A stretch of DNA of 64,000 bases. Source: Clostridia bacterium. Its GTDB lineage: Bacteria > Bacillota > Clostridia > Christensenellales > SZUA-584. Positions 8,783-17,001 of this stretch are shown in pieces. The stretch covers positions 62,001 through 126,000 of the forward strand of contig QKIQ01000057.1 in the NCBI GenBank assembly GCA_003249555.1, written 5' to 3'. Made by a program: the position numbers and the translations under genes. The notes under the pieces are model-generated. The model was given only the letters and a program-made list of their open reading frames with translations, was not told where the DNA came from and did not search any database. Every line of letters starts with the position of its first letter. Positions within the stretch are counted from its first letter, which is position 1.

Positions 8783-9705
8783 AGACGGCATTTCTATTTC
8801 CCGGTCAAGGCGCTCAGACGGTTGGCATGGGAGCGGACTTATATCATCATTTTAACGCATACACGCAGACGTTTGACGCATGCATGGAGGGCGCACAGCT
8901 GAATTTGCAGGCCGCATGCTTTGAAGGAACCGATATGGACGGCGGCGAGACGATTCAACCCGCTATTTTCGCGCATTCGGTATCGCTGCTTAAGCTTGTG
9001 ACAGATGCGGGTGTAAAGGCGCAAAGCTTTGCAGGGCTTTCGCTTGGGGAATACAGCGCACTTTGCGCGGCTGGCGTCATCGGTGCGGCTCAGGGGGCAG
9101 CGCTGGTGCGCGAAAGAGGGCGCATTATGGACAGCGCTTTTAAACCCGGTGAAGGCGGGATGCTTTCGGTAATCGGGTTTGCGGTGGATGAGGTGGAAGA
9201 AGCGATTCAAGGCGTTGAGGACGCATATGTTGCAAACCACTTATCCGACAAGCAGATTGTGATAGCGGGCAGGATGACACCGCTTCACATGCTCAGAGAA
9301 AAATTCGAGCAGATGGGCGCTAAAATGGTGACGCTGCTGGCCGTAGCGGGGCCGTCTCACGCGCCCCTGCTTCAGGGTGCATCCGAGGCGTTTTCCAAGG
9401 TTTTGAATGCTGAAACATTCGGTAAAGCACAGGACACCGTTTATGCCAACGCGTTGGGCTCGCCGTATCAAAGCGGCAGCGATATTAAAGCGCTGTTGAC
9501 AGAGCAGATGCGCAGCCGCGTCAAGTGGTACGGCTGCATCGAGCATATGATTGAGAGCGGTGTGGATCGGTTTGTGGAAATCGGGCCATCTAATGTGCTC
9601 TCAAAGATGCTGAAAAGACGTGTAGACAAGGGCATACAGGTGCATTCTGTGCGCGATGCGGCAACACTGGAGAAATTCTTAAATACGTGTGAGGTGCAAT
9701 CATGA
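8779..9705 (+). CDS. fabD: Malonyl-CoA:ACP transacylase
   Basis: 308 residues. Moves malonyl from CoA to ACP. The N-terminal AFLFPGQGAQTVGMG and the nucleophile motif GLSLGEYSAL (Ser88) are clear; the usual GHSLG has Leu in place of His before the Ser. The catalytic His is in GPSHAPL. ATG 8779 overlaps the fabK stop (ATGA) and has AAGG 7 nt before it; an in-frame ATG at 8743 lies inside fabK and would add 12 unrelated residues. Confidence 0.95.
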   Translation: MKTAFLFPGQGAQTVGMGADLYHHFNAYTQTFDACMEGAQLNLQAACFEGTDMDGGETIQPAIFAHSVSLLKLVTDAGVKAQSFAGLSLGEYSALCAAGVIGAAQGAALVRERGRIMDSAFKPGEGGMLSVIGFAVDEVEEAIQGVEDAYVANHLSDKQIVIAGRMTPLHMLREKFEQMGAKMVTLLAVAGPSHAPLLQGASEAFSKVLNAETFGKAQDTVYANALGSPYQSGSDIKALLTEQMRSRVKWYGCIEHMIESGVDRFVEIGPSNVLSKMLKRRVDKGIQVHSVRDAATLEKFLNTCEVQS

Positions 9706-10436
9706 GTCAGGTGGCATTGGTAACGGGAGCGTCCGGCGGCATTGGCCAGGCGATTGCTCTTGAACTTGCGGCCCAAGGCTTTGACATCGCGGTTCACTAC
9801 AACGGCAATGCAAAAAAGGCGGAAGACGTTGTCCGGCAGATAAAAGAGCTGGGCAGAAACGCCGTGGCGATTCAGGCGGATCTTTCAAGCAGTGAAGGGT
9901 GCAAACAGTTGGTCGCGCAGTGCATCGATGCGTTGGGCGGCATTTACGCGCTTGTAAACAACGCGGGTATCACGGACGACGGTCTGCTGATGCGCATGAG
10001 CGATGAGCAGTATACGCGCGTGATGCGGGCCAATATCGACAGCTGTTTTTATTGCACGCGTGAGGCGTCGGCCTATATGCTGAAAAAGCGGCAGGGACGT
10101 ATCGTCAACATCACGTCGGTGGTGGGCATCATGGGAAATGCCGGACAGGCGAATTATGCCGCATCTAAAGCGGCCATGATTGGGCTTGCAAAAGCCTGCG
10201 CCAAAGAAGTAGGAGGACGCGGCATCTGCGTGAATGCGGTGGCGCCCGGCTTCATTGAAACAGCCATGACACACGACTTAAGTGATGACCTAAAGGAAAA
10301 AATGAAGCAGTCTACCGCTCTGAAACGTTTTGGCGCACCTTCCGATGTGGCCAATCTGGTGGCGTTCCTTTGCAGTGACCGTGCGGCATACATCACCGGC
10401 CAGGTGCTGGTGGTAGACGGTGGTATGGTGAATTAA
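9702..10436 (+). CDS. fabG: 3-oxoacyl-ACP reductase
   Basis: 244 residues, NADPH-dependent short-chain dehydrogenase that reduces 3-ketoacyl-ACP. The Rossmann motif TGASGGIG (8-15), NNAG (87-90), and the catalytic Ser139, Tyr152 and Lys156 (YAASK) are present, and the C-terminus has the usual YITGQVLVVDGGM. It starts inside the fabD stop (ATGA overlap). The role is certain from context. Confidence 0.97.
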   Translation: MSQVALVTGASGGIGQAIALELAAQGFDIAVHYNGNAKKAEDVVRQIKELGRNAVAIQADLSSSEGCKQLVAQCIDALGGIYALVNNAGITDDGLLMRMSDEQYTRVMRANIDSCFYCTREASAYMLKKRQGRIVNITSVVGIMGNAGQANYAASKAAMIGLAKACAKEVGGRGICVNAVAPGFIETAMTHDLSDDLKEKMKQSTALKRFGAPSDVANLVAFLCSDRAAYITGQVLVVDGGMVN

Positions 10437-10464
10437 GTTTTGCTTCATGCATGATGGAGGTCAT

Positions 10465-11697
10465 ATGAGAAACAAAGTATGTATTACCGGCATGGGTGCG
10501 GTGTCGCCCATCGGTTTAGACGCGGCTTCATCTTTTAAGGCCGCAATTGAAGGGGTATGCGGAATCAGCAAAGCGGAATGCTTTGATACAGAGCTGACGG
10601 GCATTCATGTGGCGGGGCAGGTCAAGGACTTTGACCCTTCGCAGTATATCACAAAACGCGAACAAAAGCGCATGGCACGCTTTACGCTTTTTGCCATGAC
10701 GGCGGCCATGCAGGCATGGGAACAGAGCGGCTTGGCAGACAGCGGCTTTGACGAAGAACGCGTCGGTGTGATACTCGGCAGCGGTATGGGTGGATTGGAT
10801 ACCATCTGTGAACAATATGACGAGCTGAAAGTAAACGGTCCGCGAAGCGTGTCGTCACTGTTTATTCCCAAGTGCATCATCAACACCACGGCAGGGCAGA
10901 TCAGCATGAGACTGGGGTTGCACGGCATCTGCTTCTCTGTGGTCACGGCATGCTCGTCGGGTACGGACGCGATCGGACAGGCGCTTTTTGCGGTACGCGA
11001 AGGGCGTATGGATGCGGTGCTTGTGGGCGGCGCGGAGTCTGTGATGAACGAGCTCGCCGTGCAGGGGTTCCATCAGATGCAGGCGATTACGGAAAGCGAC
11101 GATCCCGCAAGAGCAAGCATACCTTTTGATAAGGACAGGCAGGGCTTTGTGATGGGTGAAGGTGCGGCTTTTATGCTGATTGAAAGCGAGGCGCATGCCA
11201 AAAAGCGAGGCGCAAAAATACTCGCAGAGGTGGCGGGATACGCACAGACATGTGACGCGTATCATATTACGGCACCGCAGCCCGAAGGCAAATATGCCGC
11301 GAGAGCCATGGAACTGGCCATTGAGGACGCGGGTATCGGCAAGACGGAGGTTGGCTACATAAACGCGCACGGTACTAGCACACCGCTAAACGATGTGGGA
11401 GAGAGCGCGGCCATTGAGCTGTGCTTCGGCGAGCATGCCAAAAAGCTGTTCGTGAGTTCCACAAAATCGATGACGGGGCATATGCTGGGTGCGGCAGGCG
11501 CGTTTGAGGCGATCATCACCGCGATGGCGCTGACAGAAGGTGTTGCGCCGCCGACGATAGGACTTGAAACCCAAGGCGAGGGCTGCAGCCTTGATTATGT
11601 AAAAGGCAAAGCGCGCAAGATGGACACGAAATACGCGATATCCAATTCGTTTGGCTTCGGAGGCCATAACAGCTGCGTAGTGCTCGCAAAAAGATAA
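10465..11697 (+). CDS. fabF: Beta-ketoacyl-ACP synthase II
   Basis: 410 residues, elongating condensing enzyme. The Cys-His-His triad is visible: Cys163 in TACSSGTDAIG, His in NAHGTSTPLND, His in KSMTGHMLGAAG, and the C-terminal NSFGFGGHN loop. ATG 10465 has GGAGG 4 nt upstream; the in-frame ATG at 10447 would put the ribosome site inside the gene. It follows fabG after 28 bp, and fabZ follows after 14 bp. Confidence 0.97.
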   Translation: MRNKVCITGMGAVSPIGLDAASSFKAAIEGVCGISKAECFDTELTGIHVAGQVKDFDPSQYITKREQKRMARFTLFAMTAAMQAWEQSGLADSGFDEERVGVILGSGMGGLDTICEQYDELKVNGPRSVSSLFIPKCIINTTAGQISMRLGLHGICFSVVTACSSGTDAIGQALFAVREGRMDAVLVGGAESVMNELAVQGFHQMQAITESDDPARASIPFDKDRQGFVMGEGAAFMLIESEAHAKKRGAKILAEVAGYAQTCDAYHITAPQPEGKYAARAMELAIEDAGIGKTEVGYINAHGTSTPLNDVGESAAIELCFGEHAKKLFVSSTKSMTGHMLGAAGAFEAIITAMALTEGVAPPTIGLETQGEGCSLDYVKGKARKMDTKYAISNSFGFGGHNSCVVLAKR

Positions 11698-11711
11698 GGA
11701 TGGGAGACGTT

Positions 11712-12143
11712 ATGCTGAATATCGAAGAAATCAAACAGATTCTGCCTCACAGGGAGCCGTTTTTGATGGTAGACAGGGTGGATGAATTGGAACCGGGTGT
11801 AAAGGCTTCGGGCGTGAAAGCCATAAGCGGCAACGAATGGTTCTTCATGGGGCATTTTGCGGACAAAAAAGTAATGCCCGGTGTGCTTATAATAGAGGCC
11901 ATCGCGCAGATGGGCGGCATCGCGCTGCTGACCATGGAAGAGATGAAGGGCAAACTCGCGTTTTTAGGGCGCATTAAGAGCGCGCGTTTCCGCGAGAAGG
12001 TGGTGCCTGGAGATTCACTCGTTTTAGAGGCAGCCATTGAAACCGTGAAAGAAAGTATCGGTATCGGCAACGGCAAAGCCTACGTGAACGGCAAGCTCGC
12101 GGCGAGCTGTGAGCTTGTGTTCGCCATCGGCGAAGCGGAATAA
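11712..12143 (+). CDS. fabZ: 3-hydroxyacyl-ACP dehydratase
   Basis: 143 residues, hot-dog fold. Removes water from 3-hydroxyacyl-ACP. The active-site His48 (FFMGHFADKKVMPGVL) and Glu62 (IIEAIAQMGG) are in place, and LPHREPFLMVDRV is the N-terminal signature. ATG 11712 has GGGAG 7 nt upstream. Last gene of the operon, which makes saturated chains; no FabM or FabN isomerase for unsaturated chains is seen here. Confidence 0.97.
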   Translation: MLNIEEIKQILPHREPFLMVDRVDELEPGVKASGVKAISGNEWFFMGHFADKKVMPGVLIIEAIAQMGGIALLTMEEMKGKLAFLGRIKSARFREKVVPGDSLVLEAAIETVKESIGIGNGKAYVNGKLAASCELVFAIGEAE

Positions 12144-12164
12144 TCTAGTTATATAAGCATAGAA

Positions 12165-12200
12165 CCAAAAGCAATCACCTGTATGGGTGGTTGCTTTTGG
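12165..12200. terminator. Hairpin between fabZ and the convergent ChW gene
   Basis: CCAAAAGCAATCACC and GGTGGTTGCTTTTGG form a 15-bp stem with one wobble pair around a six-base loop. There is no long T tract on the plus side, but it sits 22 bp after fabZ and just past the minus-strand repeat downstream of the ChW gene, so it may serve both. Confidence 0.65.
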
Positions 12201-12254
12201 CTGTTAAAAAGCTAAAATAAAACTGGTGGGGAACCGAAGGTTTTTCGGCAAGCT
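12201..12254 (-). repeat. Terminator-associated repeat, copy 1
   Basis: On the minus strand this begins AGCTTGCCGAAAAACC, then TTCGGTT and CACCAGTTTT, and ends ATTTTAGCTTTTTAACAG just before the hairpin at 12165-12200. Over its first 36 nt it differs from the 16.6-kb copy at only four positions. It lies at the 3' end of the ChW gene in the same orientation. Confidence 0.6.
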
Positions 12255-12289
12255 GAGAGGTCAAATTGTTTTGCCCGCTTTTTGTGTCT

Positions 12290-13660
12290 TTATCTTTGAA
12301 CGAATGAGTTTGCTGTGCTCCCCGGCGCACTTGTTCCTTTTGGCACAAGAACGATTTGGATGGCTTCCAGCCGATAGCTGAATCCCGCGGTGCCTGCCGA
12401 CTGGCCGTTTTGTGCCCATCCCATCCAGCCAAAGTTTTGCGCATGGACGCGATAGTATACGTCATATTGAGAGGCCGCTGCCCCTGTCAGCCTGATTTGA
12501 ATGGCTTCCAAACGGTAAGAACGGCCTTCGGTTCCGCTTAAAGCCCCGTTAGAAACCCAATCCATCCACCCGATATTTTGGACGTGCGTTTTGTATTCGA
12601 TGCCGCCGTCCATATTGGCAAGCTGGATGCGCATGGCTTCCAGTCTTAAAGACTGGCCGCTTGTCCCGGAAGACTGACCGTCGGACATCCATCCCTGCCA
12701 TCCAAGGTTTTGAACATGGCTCTGATAGAGGACGGAGGCGCACTGCACGAAAGAGTTTGATGTTGAGCCGGGTGCGGCACTGCCCTTTGTCACAAGCTGA
12801 ATCTGAATGGCTTCGAGCCGATAGCTAAAGCCTGCTGTGCCTGCCGATTGGCCATTTTTGGCCCAACCCATCCAACCAAAATTTTGCGCATGGACGCGAT
12901 AATATACGTCATACATAGAGGCCGCTGCCCCTGTCAGCTTGATTTGAATGGCTTCCAAACGGTAAGAGCGGCCTTCGGTTCCGCTTAGGGCGCCGTCTGA
13001 AACCCAGTCCATCCAGCCAATGTTTTGAACATGGGTTTTATACTGAATGCTTCCGCTTAGGCCATTAAGACGAATGCGCATGGCTTCCAGCCTTAAAGAC
13101 TGGCCGCTTGTCCCGGAAGACTGGCCGTCGGACATCCATCCCTGCCATCCGATATTCTGAACATGGCTTTGGTAGGAAACGGACGGCTGTATACTGACAT
13201 TCTTGGCTTCATTGATATAACCAATGACGACATCGGAACCGCTGTAGGTTGAGTATTGTCCGGTTACATTAATTGTTCCCACGGATGATGTGCCGCCTGT
13301 TGCCTGCACGGTAATTGTTGCGGTGGTAGAAATCTGCTCCGAATAACCACTGCCTGAATCGACATGGTAAGTGGTACTATTACCGCTGAAAGCGCCTTCG
13401 CATGTGATATTTCCCATCATTGATGACGCATAGCCCGAAACGGTCACTGTATATGTATAGGAATTACCTGTTTTTGCAGAGCTGTCGCCCGATATGGATA
13501 CTGTAATACCGCTTTGTGTTGTGTTCAATGTATCAAATTCCACATCAACAGCGTTGATATCCAAGCTTGTATGATAAGTGGTTCCCAGTGATACAGTGGG
13601 GGTTATGATCATCAGAAGCATGACAACAGTGATGCATGCTAAAATTCTTATTCTTATCAT
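12290..13660 (-). CDS. Secreted protein with six ChW repeats
   Basis: 456 residues. The N-terminal hydrophobic segment is a signal peptide; residues about 30-170 are Ser/Thr-rich and beta-prone, of unknown family. Residues about 170-456 hold six clostridial hydrophobic-W (ChW) repeats, each with HVQN(I/L/F)GW...W, SGT.G.S.RLEA..I.L. They come as two sets of three: repeat 1 resembles 4, 2 resembles 5, 3 resembles 6, so three repeats were duplicated as a block with a 447-bp period. ChW proteins are surface or extracellular, with roles in adhesion or polymer degradation; no catalytic domain is seen. ATG 13660 follows GGAGG at 4 nt. The gene stands alone. Confidence 0.9.
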   Translation of the reverse strand: MIRIRILACITVVMLLMIITPTVSLGTTYHTSLDINAVDVEFDTLNTTQSGITVSISGDSSAKTGNSYTYTVTVSGYASSMMGNITCEGAFSGNSTTYHVDSGSGYSEQISTTATITVQATGGTSSVGTINVTGQYSTYSGSDVVIGYINEAKNVSIQPSVSYQSHVQNIGWQGWMSDGQSSGTSGQSLRLEAMRIRLNGLSGSIQYKTHVQNIGWMDWVSDGALSGTEGRSYRLEAIQIKLTGAAASMYDVYYRVHAQNFGWMGWAKNGQSAGTAGFSYRLEAIQIQLVTKGSAAPGSTSNSFVQCASVLYQSHVQNLGWQGWMSDGQSSGTSGQSLRLEAMRIQLANMDGGIEYKTHVQNIGWMDWVSNGALSGTEGRSYRLEAIQIRLTGAAASQYDVYYRVHAQNFGWMGWAQNGQSAGTAGFSYRLEAIQIVLVPKGTSAPGSTANSFVQR

Positions 13661-13876
13661 TTGTCCTCCAAAAGCAGCCGCCTATCGCAATAATTCGACA
13701 GCAATATACAGTTATTATATCAATTTTGCAATCAAAATCAAACGAAACTATTTACCTATGCTTAATGTAGGACATCGTTGTTGGCTGTGCGTGCATACAT
13801 GATGAACAAAACGTGTGATTGAGACTGGCGGAGCTGATTGTTTTATGAGATAGTATGGTAAAGGAGTAAAAATAAT

Positions 13877-14980
13877 ATGCGTAATTTTTTGCTGGAAGAC
13901 TTCTACGAAAAGCACGAGTTTTCCACGCCTTATCTGTTGTCACAGTCGGACTGCGAATCCATGACTGTGGAAGAATTGCTCCATATGGAACCGGACGCAA
14001 AGAAACGCTTTATGCAAAGCTGGCTCGGCTATACCGAGGTGAAAGGCAGCCCTGAGCTTAGGGAGCGTATTGCCGCGCTGTATAAGAGCTGCGCGCCGGA
14101 TGATATACTTGTTCACGCAGGAGCGGAGGAAGCGATATTCAGCTTTATGCAGGTGTTTTTGGCTGCGGGTGACCATGTGGTATATATGTCGCCTGCTTAC
14201 CAGTCACTTTATGAAGTGACCATGTCGCTGGGGTGTGAGGTGTCGCCGTGGCTGCTGTGTCAGGGAGACAGCGGTTGGACGCTGGATATAGACGAACTGG
14301 AATTGCTGTTAAAGCCGAACACAAAACTGATTGTGCTCAACACGCCGCATAATCCCACCGGCTATTCGCTCACCGATGACGAACACAAGCGCATTGCCGA
14401 TATCGCCCGAGACAGAGGTGTTTTTGTATTTTGCGATCAGGTATATAAAGGGCTTGAATGGGATGGGCAGGCACATTCGTGGATGAGCGATTTTTATGAA
14501 AATGCGATATCCTTGGGTGTGCTGTCTAAAGCATATGGTTTGCCGGGCCTGAGAATTGGGTGGATCGCCACGCGAAACAAAGATGTTTACGATATGATGG
14601 TTAAGTTCAAATATTACACCACCATTTGCTGCAGTGCACCCAGTGAATTTCTGGCCATCGTGGCACTCAAGCACGGTGAGGACATTCTGAGGAGGAATGT
14701 GTCTGTTATCAAAGAAAACATCACATATGCGGAAGACTTTTTTTCAAAGCATGCTGAGGCTTTTATCAACAATGCACCCGCGGCGGGACCAATTGCGTTT
14801 CATAAGCTTAAGCTCTCTGGCGGTATACGGGCTTTTTGCGAAAACCTTATTCAAAGAAAAGGCGTCTTGCTGCTCCCCGGGGACGTTTATGAGGTGAAGG
14901 GTGACTACTTTAGAATGGGCTATGGCCGCAAGAATTTCAGGGAATGCCTTAACCAATTGGAACAACACTTGAGTGGTTAA
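13877..14980 (+). CDS. PLP-dependent aminotransferase, class I/II
   Basis: 367 residues, fold type I. The conserved parts are NTPHNPTGYSLTDDE, VFVFCDQVYKGLEW and the PLP lysine in LSKAYGLPGLRIGW, and the region HAGAEEAIFSFMQVFLAAGDHV that binds the cofactor phosphate. The substrate is not clear; the short N-terminus and WLGYTEVKGSPELRE recall the aspartate aminotransferase-like and capreomycidine synthase-like subgroup. No biosynthetic partner is adjacent, so a specific pathway cannot be named. A terminator follows at 15004. Confidence 0.88.
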   Translation: MRNFLLEDFYEKHEFSTPYLLSQSDCESMTVEELLHMEPDAKKRFMQSWLGYTEVKGSPELRERIAALYKSCAPDDILVHAGAEEAIFSFMQVFLAAGDHVVYMSPAYQSLYEVTMSLGCEVSPWLLCQGDSGWTLDIDELELLLKPNTKLIVLNTPHNPTGYSLTDDEHKRIADIARDRGVFVFCDQVYKGLEWDGQAHSWMSDFYENAISLGVLSKAYGLPGLRIGWIATRNKDVYDMMVKFKYYTTICCSAPSEFLAIVALKHGEDILRRNVSVIKENITYAEDFFSKHAEAFINNAPAAGPIAFHKLKLSGGIRAFCENLIQRKGVLLLPGDVYEVKGDYFRMGYGRKNFRECLNQLEQHLSG

Positions 14981-15003
14981 TAATGAGCAGTTGAATTTAT
15001 CAG

Positions 15004-15036
15004 AGCCTGTTTCTTAAAGAGATAGGCTTTTTATTT
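15004..15036 (+). terminator. Rho-independent terminator
   Basis: AGCCT...AGGCT stem with extra pairs inside (TTTCT/AGAGA region) followed by TTTTATTTT, 24 bp after the aminotransferase stop. Confidence 0.75.
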
Positions 15037-15102
15037 TCAAGGTTTCTCTCTTGAATAAAGAATTCTACATTGCAATAAAGAGAATATTACAATATAATAT
15101 AA

Positions 15103-15132
15103 TTGACAATAGTGTGCGACATACAGTATAAT
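15103..15132 (+). promoter_or_regulatory. Promoter of the PadR operon
   Basis: TTGACA (15103-15108) and TATAAT (15127-15132), both perfect, with an 18-nt spacer. The start of transcription would be near 15139, only about 14 nt before the chosen start codon, so the leader is very short. Confidence 0.75.
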
Positions 15133-15152
15133 GCGGGCGAGAGGTGAAAAAC

Positions 15153-15500
15153 GTGGATGACTTAAATGGCATTGTGACGAATCTGGAGCAGGAATTGAGA
15201 CGCGGGACAGTCACGCTTTGCGTCCTAAGCCGGTTAAATAAGCCAAAATACGGCTATGCGCTGGTGGAGGAGCTGTCGGGCGCGGGCGTCAGCATTGAGC
15301 CCGGTACACTGTATCCGCTGCTGAGGCGGTTGGAATCTCAGGGGATGCTTGCTAGCGAATGGGAAACGTCTGGTCCGAAGCCGCGCAAATACTACATGCG
15401 CAGTGAGGCGGGCGAAAAAATCTATAAGCTGCTGTGCGGAGAGTGGGACGATCTGACACGCAGTATCGACAGGCTCATTCATGAGGAGGGAGAGAAATGA
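15153..15500 (+). CDS. PadR family transcriptional regulator
   Basis: 115 residues from GTG 15153, which has GAGGTG 6 nt upstream; GTG 15144 in frame is the alternative and would add three residues. Winged-helix PadR features: LSRLNKPKYGYALVEELS, GTLYPLLRRLESQGML and the KYYMRSEAG beta wing. It overlaps the following membrane gene by 4 bp, the usual PadR plus HAAS-domain pairing in Firmicutes. It probably represses its own operon; the ligand is unknown. Confidence 0.92.
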   Translation: MDDLNGIVTNLEQELRRGTVTLCVLSRLNKPKYGYALVEELSGAGVSIEPGTLYPLLRRLESQGMLASEWETSGPKPRKYYMRSEAGEKIYKLLCGEWDDLTRSIDRLIHEEGEK

Positions 15501-16549
15501 GCACAAACAAAGTGAAAGAAATGATAGACAGATATGTTTATGATGTGGCGAGGCGCCTGCCGCAGGCTCAAAGGGACGACATCGAAAAAGAGCTTCGCGG
15601 TTTGATCGACGACATGCTTCTTGCGCGCACGGGAGATAGGGCGCCTGATGAGAACGATGTGACAGCGGTGCTTAAAGAGCTTGGACGCCCGCAGGAGCTG
15701 GCGGCAAAATATCGCGACACCAAACGGTATTTGATAGGACCCGAGTATTATGATATATACTGGCTTGTGCTGAAAATCGTGCTCGGTGTATCCGGCATTG
15801 GGCTGGTTATCGCGTTGATAGTGAGCAACGTAATGACGCCGCCGCAAAATGCATTTGGGGCTGTGATTGAGTCGTTTGGGGGTATTATCAGCGGGTTGGT
15901 TCAGGCGTTTGCCTATGTAACAATTGCGTTCGCGCTGGTAGAACGGTTCGGCAAGCAGTCGCCCTTAAAGGAGATGGACTGGGATCCAAAGGATCTGCCG
16001 CCTGTGCCGCCTGCCAACCAAAAAGATACAATCACAATTAAACGAGGCGATCCCATTGCCGGGCTGATTTTCGCGGTGATCGGTCTGGTGATATTCAACA
16101 CAATGCCTTGGGTATTCGGCTTTGCGTCAGCATGGGTATCATCGGGTCAAGAGACGGTGTTTATCCCCGTGTTCAATCTTGATGTGCTGCGTTCCATGCT
16201 CCCATTAATAAACGTGCTCATCTGCCTTGGTATGCTTAAAGACGTGCTACGGCTGATAGCAGGTCGGTATACTCTCAAGGTGTCGCTGTCGATAGCTGCC
16301 GTCAATATTGCGATGCTGGTGCTCAATATTGTGATTTTCCTGCCGCCCGCGATATGGAATGCAAGTTTCCTCACGTCGCTTTATGCGGCCACCGGCGCAG
16401 AGTTGTTTGCAAGCCAGGGTGCGCAGGCGTTTTGGGTATTGTTTCCGACGATCATCGTGGTGCTTGCTTCCATCGGTTATGTGTCCGACACGGGAGTTAC
16501 ACTGTACCGCGGGGTTCGTGGGTCTTCATGGCGCAGAGATGCGGTATAA
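15497..16549 (+). CDS. HAAS-domain membrane protein, PadR partner
   Basis: 350 residues. Residues about 1-75 form a cytoplasmic HAAS-type helical domain (MIDRYVYDVARRLPQAQRDDIEKEL...LGRPQELAAKY), followed by about six hydrophobic segments that look transmembrane and a soluble loop near residues 150-180. HAAS proteins paired with PadR are thought to sense envelope or membrane state and to act with the regulator; there is no transporter ATPase next door. The start overlaps the padR stop (ATGA). Confidence 0.85.
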   Translation: MSTNKVKEMIDRYVYDVARRLPQAQRDDIEKELRGLIDDMLLARTGDRAPDENDVTAVLKELGRPQELAAKYRDTKRYLIGPEYYDIYWLVLKIVLGVSGIGLVIALIVSNVMTPPQNAFGAVIESFGGIISGLVQAFAYVTIAFALVERFGKQSPLKEMDWDPKDLPPVPPANQKDTITIKRGDPIAGLIFAVIGLVIFNTMPWVFGFASAWVSSGQETVFIPVFNLDVLRSMLPLINVLICLGMLKDVLRLIAGRYTLKVSLSIAAVNIAMLVLNIVIFLPPAIWNASFLTSLYAATGAELFASQGAQAFWVLFPTIIVVLASIGYVSDTGVTLYRGVRGSSWRRDAV

Positions 16550-16563
16550 AAAGAATAAACCAA

Positions 16564-16587
16564 GAGCATCTTCGAATTGAGGATGCT
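16564..16587 (+). terminator. First copy of a duplicated terminator hairpin
   Basis: AGCATCTTC-GAATT-GAGGATGCT: a 9-bp stem with one wobble. It lies 15 bp after the HAAS gene but has no T tract. An identical 24-nt copy follows at 16739 with a T tract, so this one looks like the left half of a duplication caused by the repeat between them. Confidence 0.6.
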
Positions 16588-16738
16588 GAGCTTGTCGAAA
16601 AACCTTCGGTTTTCCGCCAGTTTTCCGGTTTTGCATGTTCCTCGCTACGCTCGAAACAGCGAAAAACCGCAAGGTGTGGGCTGTGCGGGCAAAGCCCGTC
16701 TTGCCCACGAATTATATTTTTAGTTTTTTTGACAGTCT
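16588..16738 (+). repeat. Terminator-associated repeat, copy 2 (longest)
   Basis: 151 bp between two identical 24-nt direct repeats. It begins GAGCTTGTCGAAAAACC, continues GGTTTTCCGCCAGTTTT and TTCCTCGC, holds a GCGGGCAAAGCCCG hairpin and ends TTTTTTTGACAGTCT. Parts match sequences at 12.2, 22.6, 38.2 and 55.3 kb. It looks like a small non-coding mobile or structured element inserted in a terminator. Confidence 0.65.
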
Positions 16739-16770
16739 GAGCATCTTCGAATTGAGGATGCTCTTTTTTA
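16739..16770 (+). terminator. Second copy of the terminator hairpin, with T tract
   Basis: Same 24-nt hairpin as 16564-16587, here followed by CTTTTTTA. This is the functional-looking terminator of the PadR/HAAS operon. Confidence 0.75.
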
Positions 16771-17001
16771 GTTTATAAATGCGAACTTTTTGATACTAAT
16801 ATATTAATCTAATTTTATGACCATATATTGAACAGACTGCGCGGTTTATTTTGAGCTGCATGATTTTAGACGTGCTCACAATGTGCATCATATGCGGCGC
16901 TTGGCAGATACTATGAGTAAAAAATGATGTAGACTTGACGAAATATGCGTATGTGCGTATGGTTGATTCTTTGGAAAATGACATGCGAAGGGAAGACATC
17001 A

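Noticed and set aside
12300-13200. CRISPR-like array
   Set aside because: The repeats are in frame, about 135-180 bp long and encode ChW domains.
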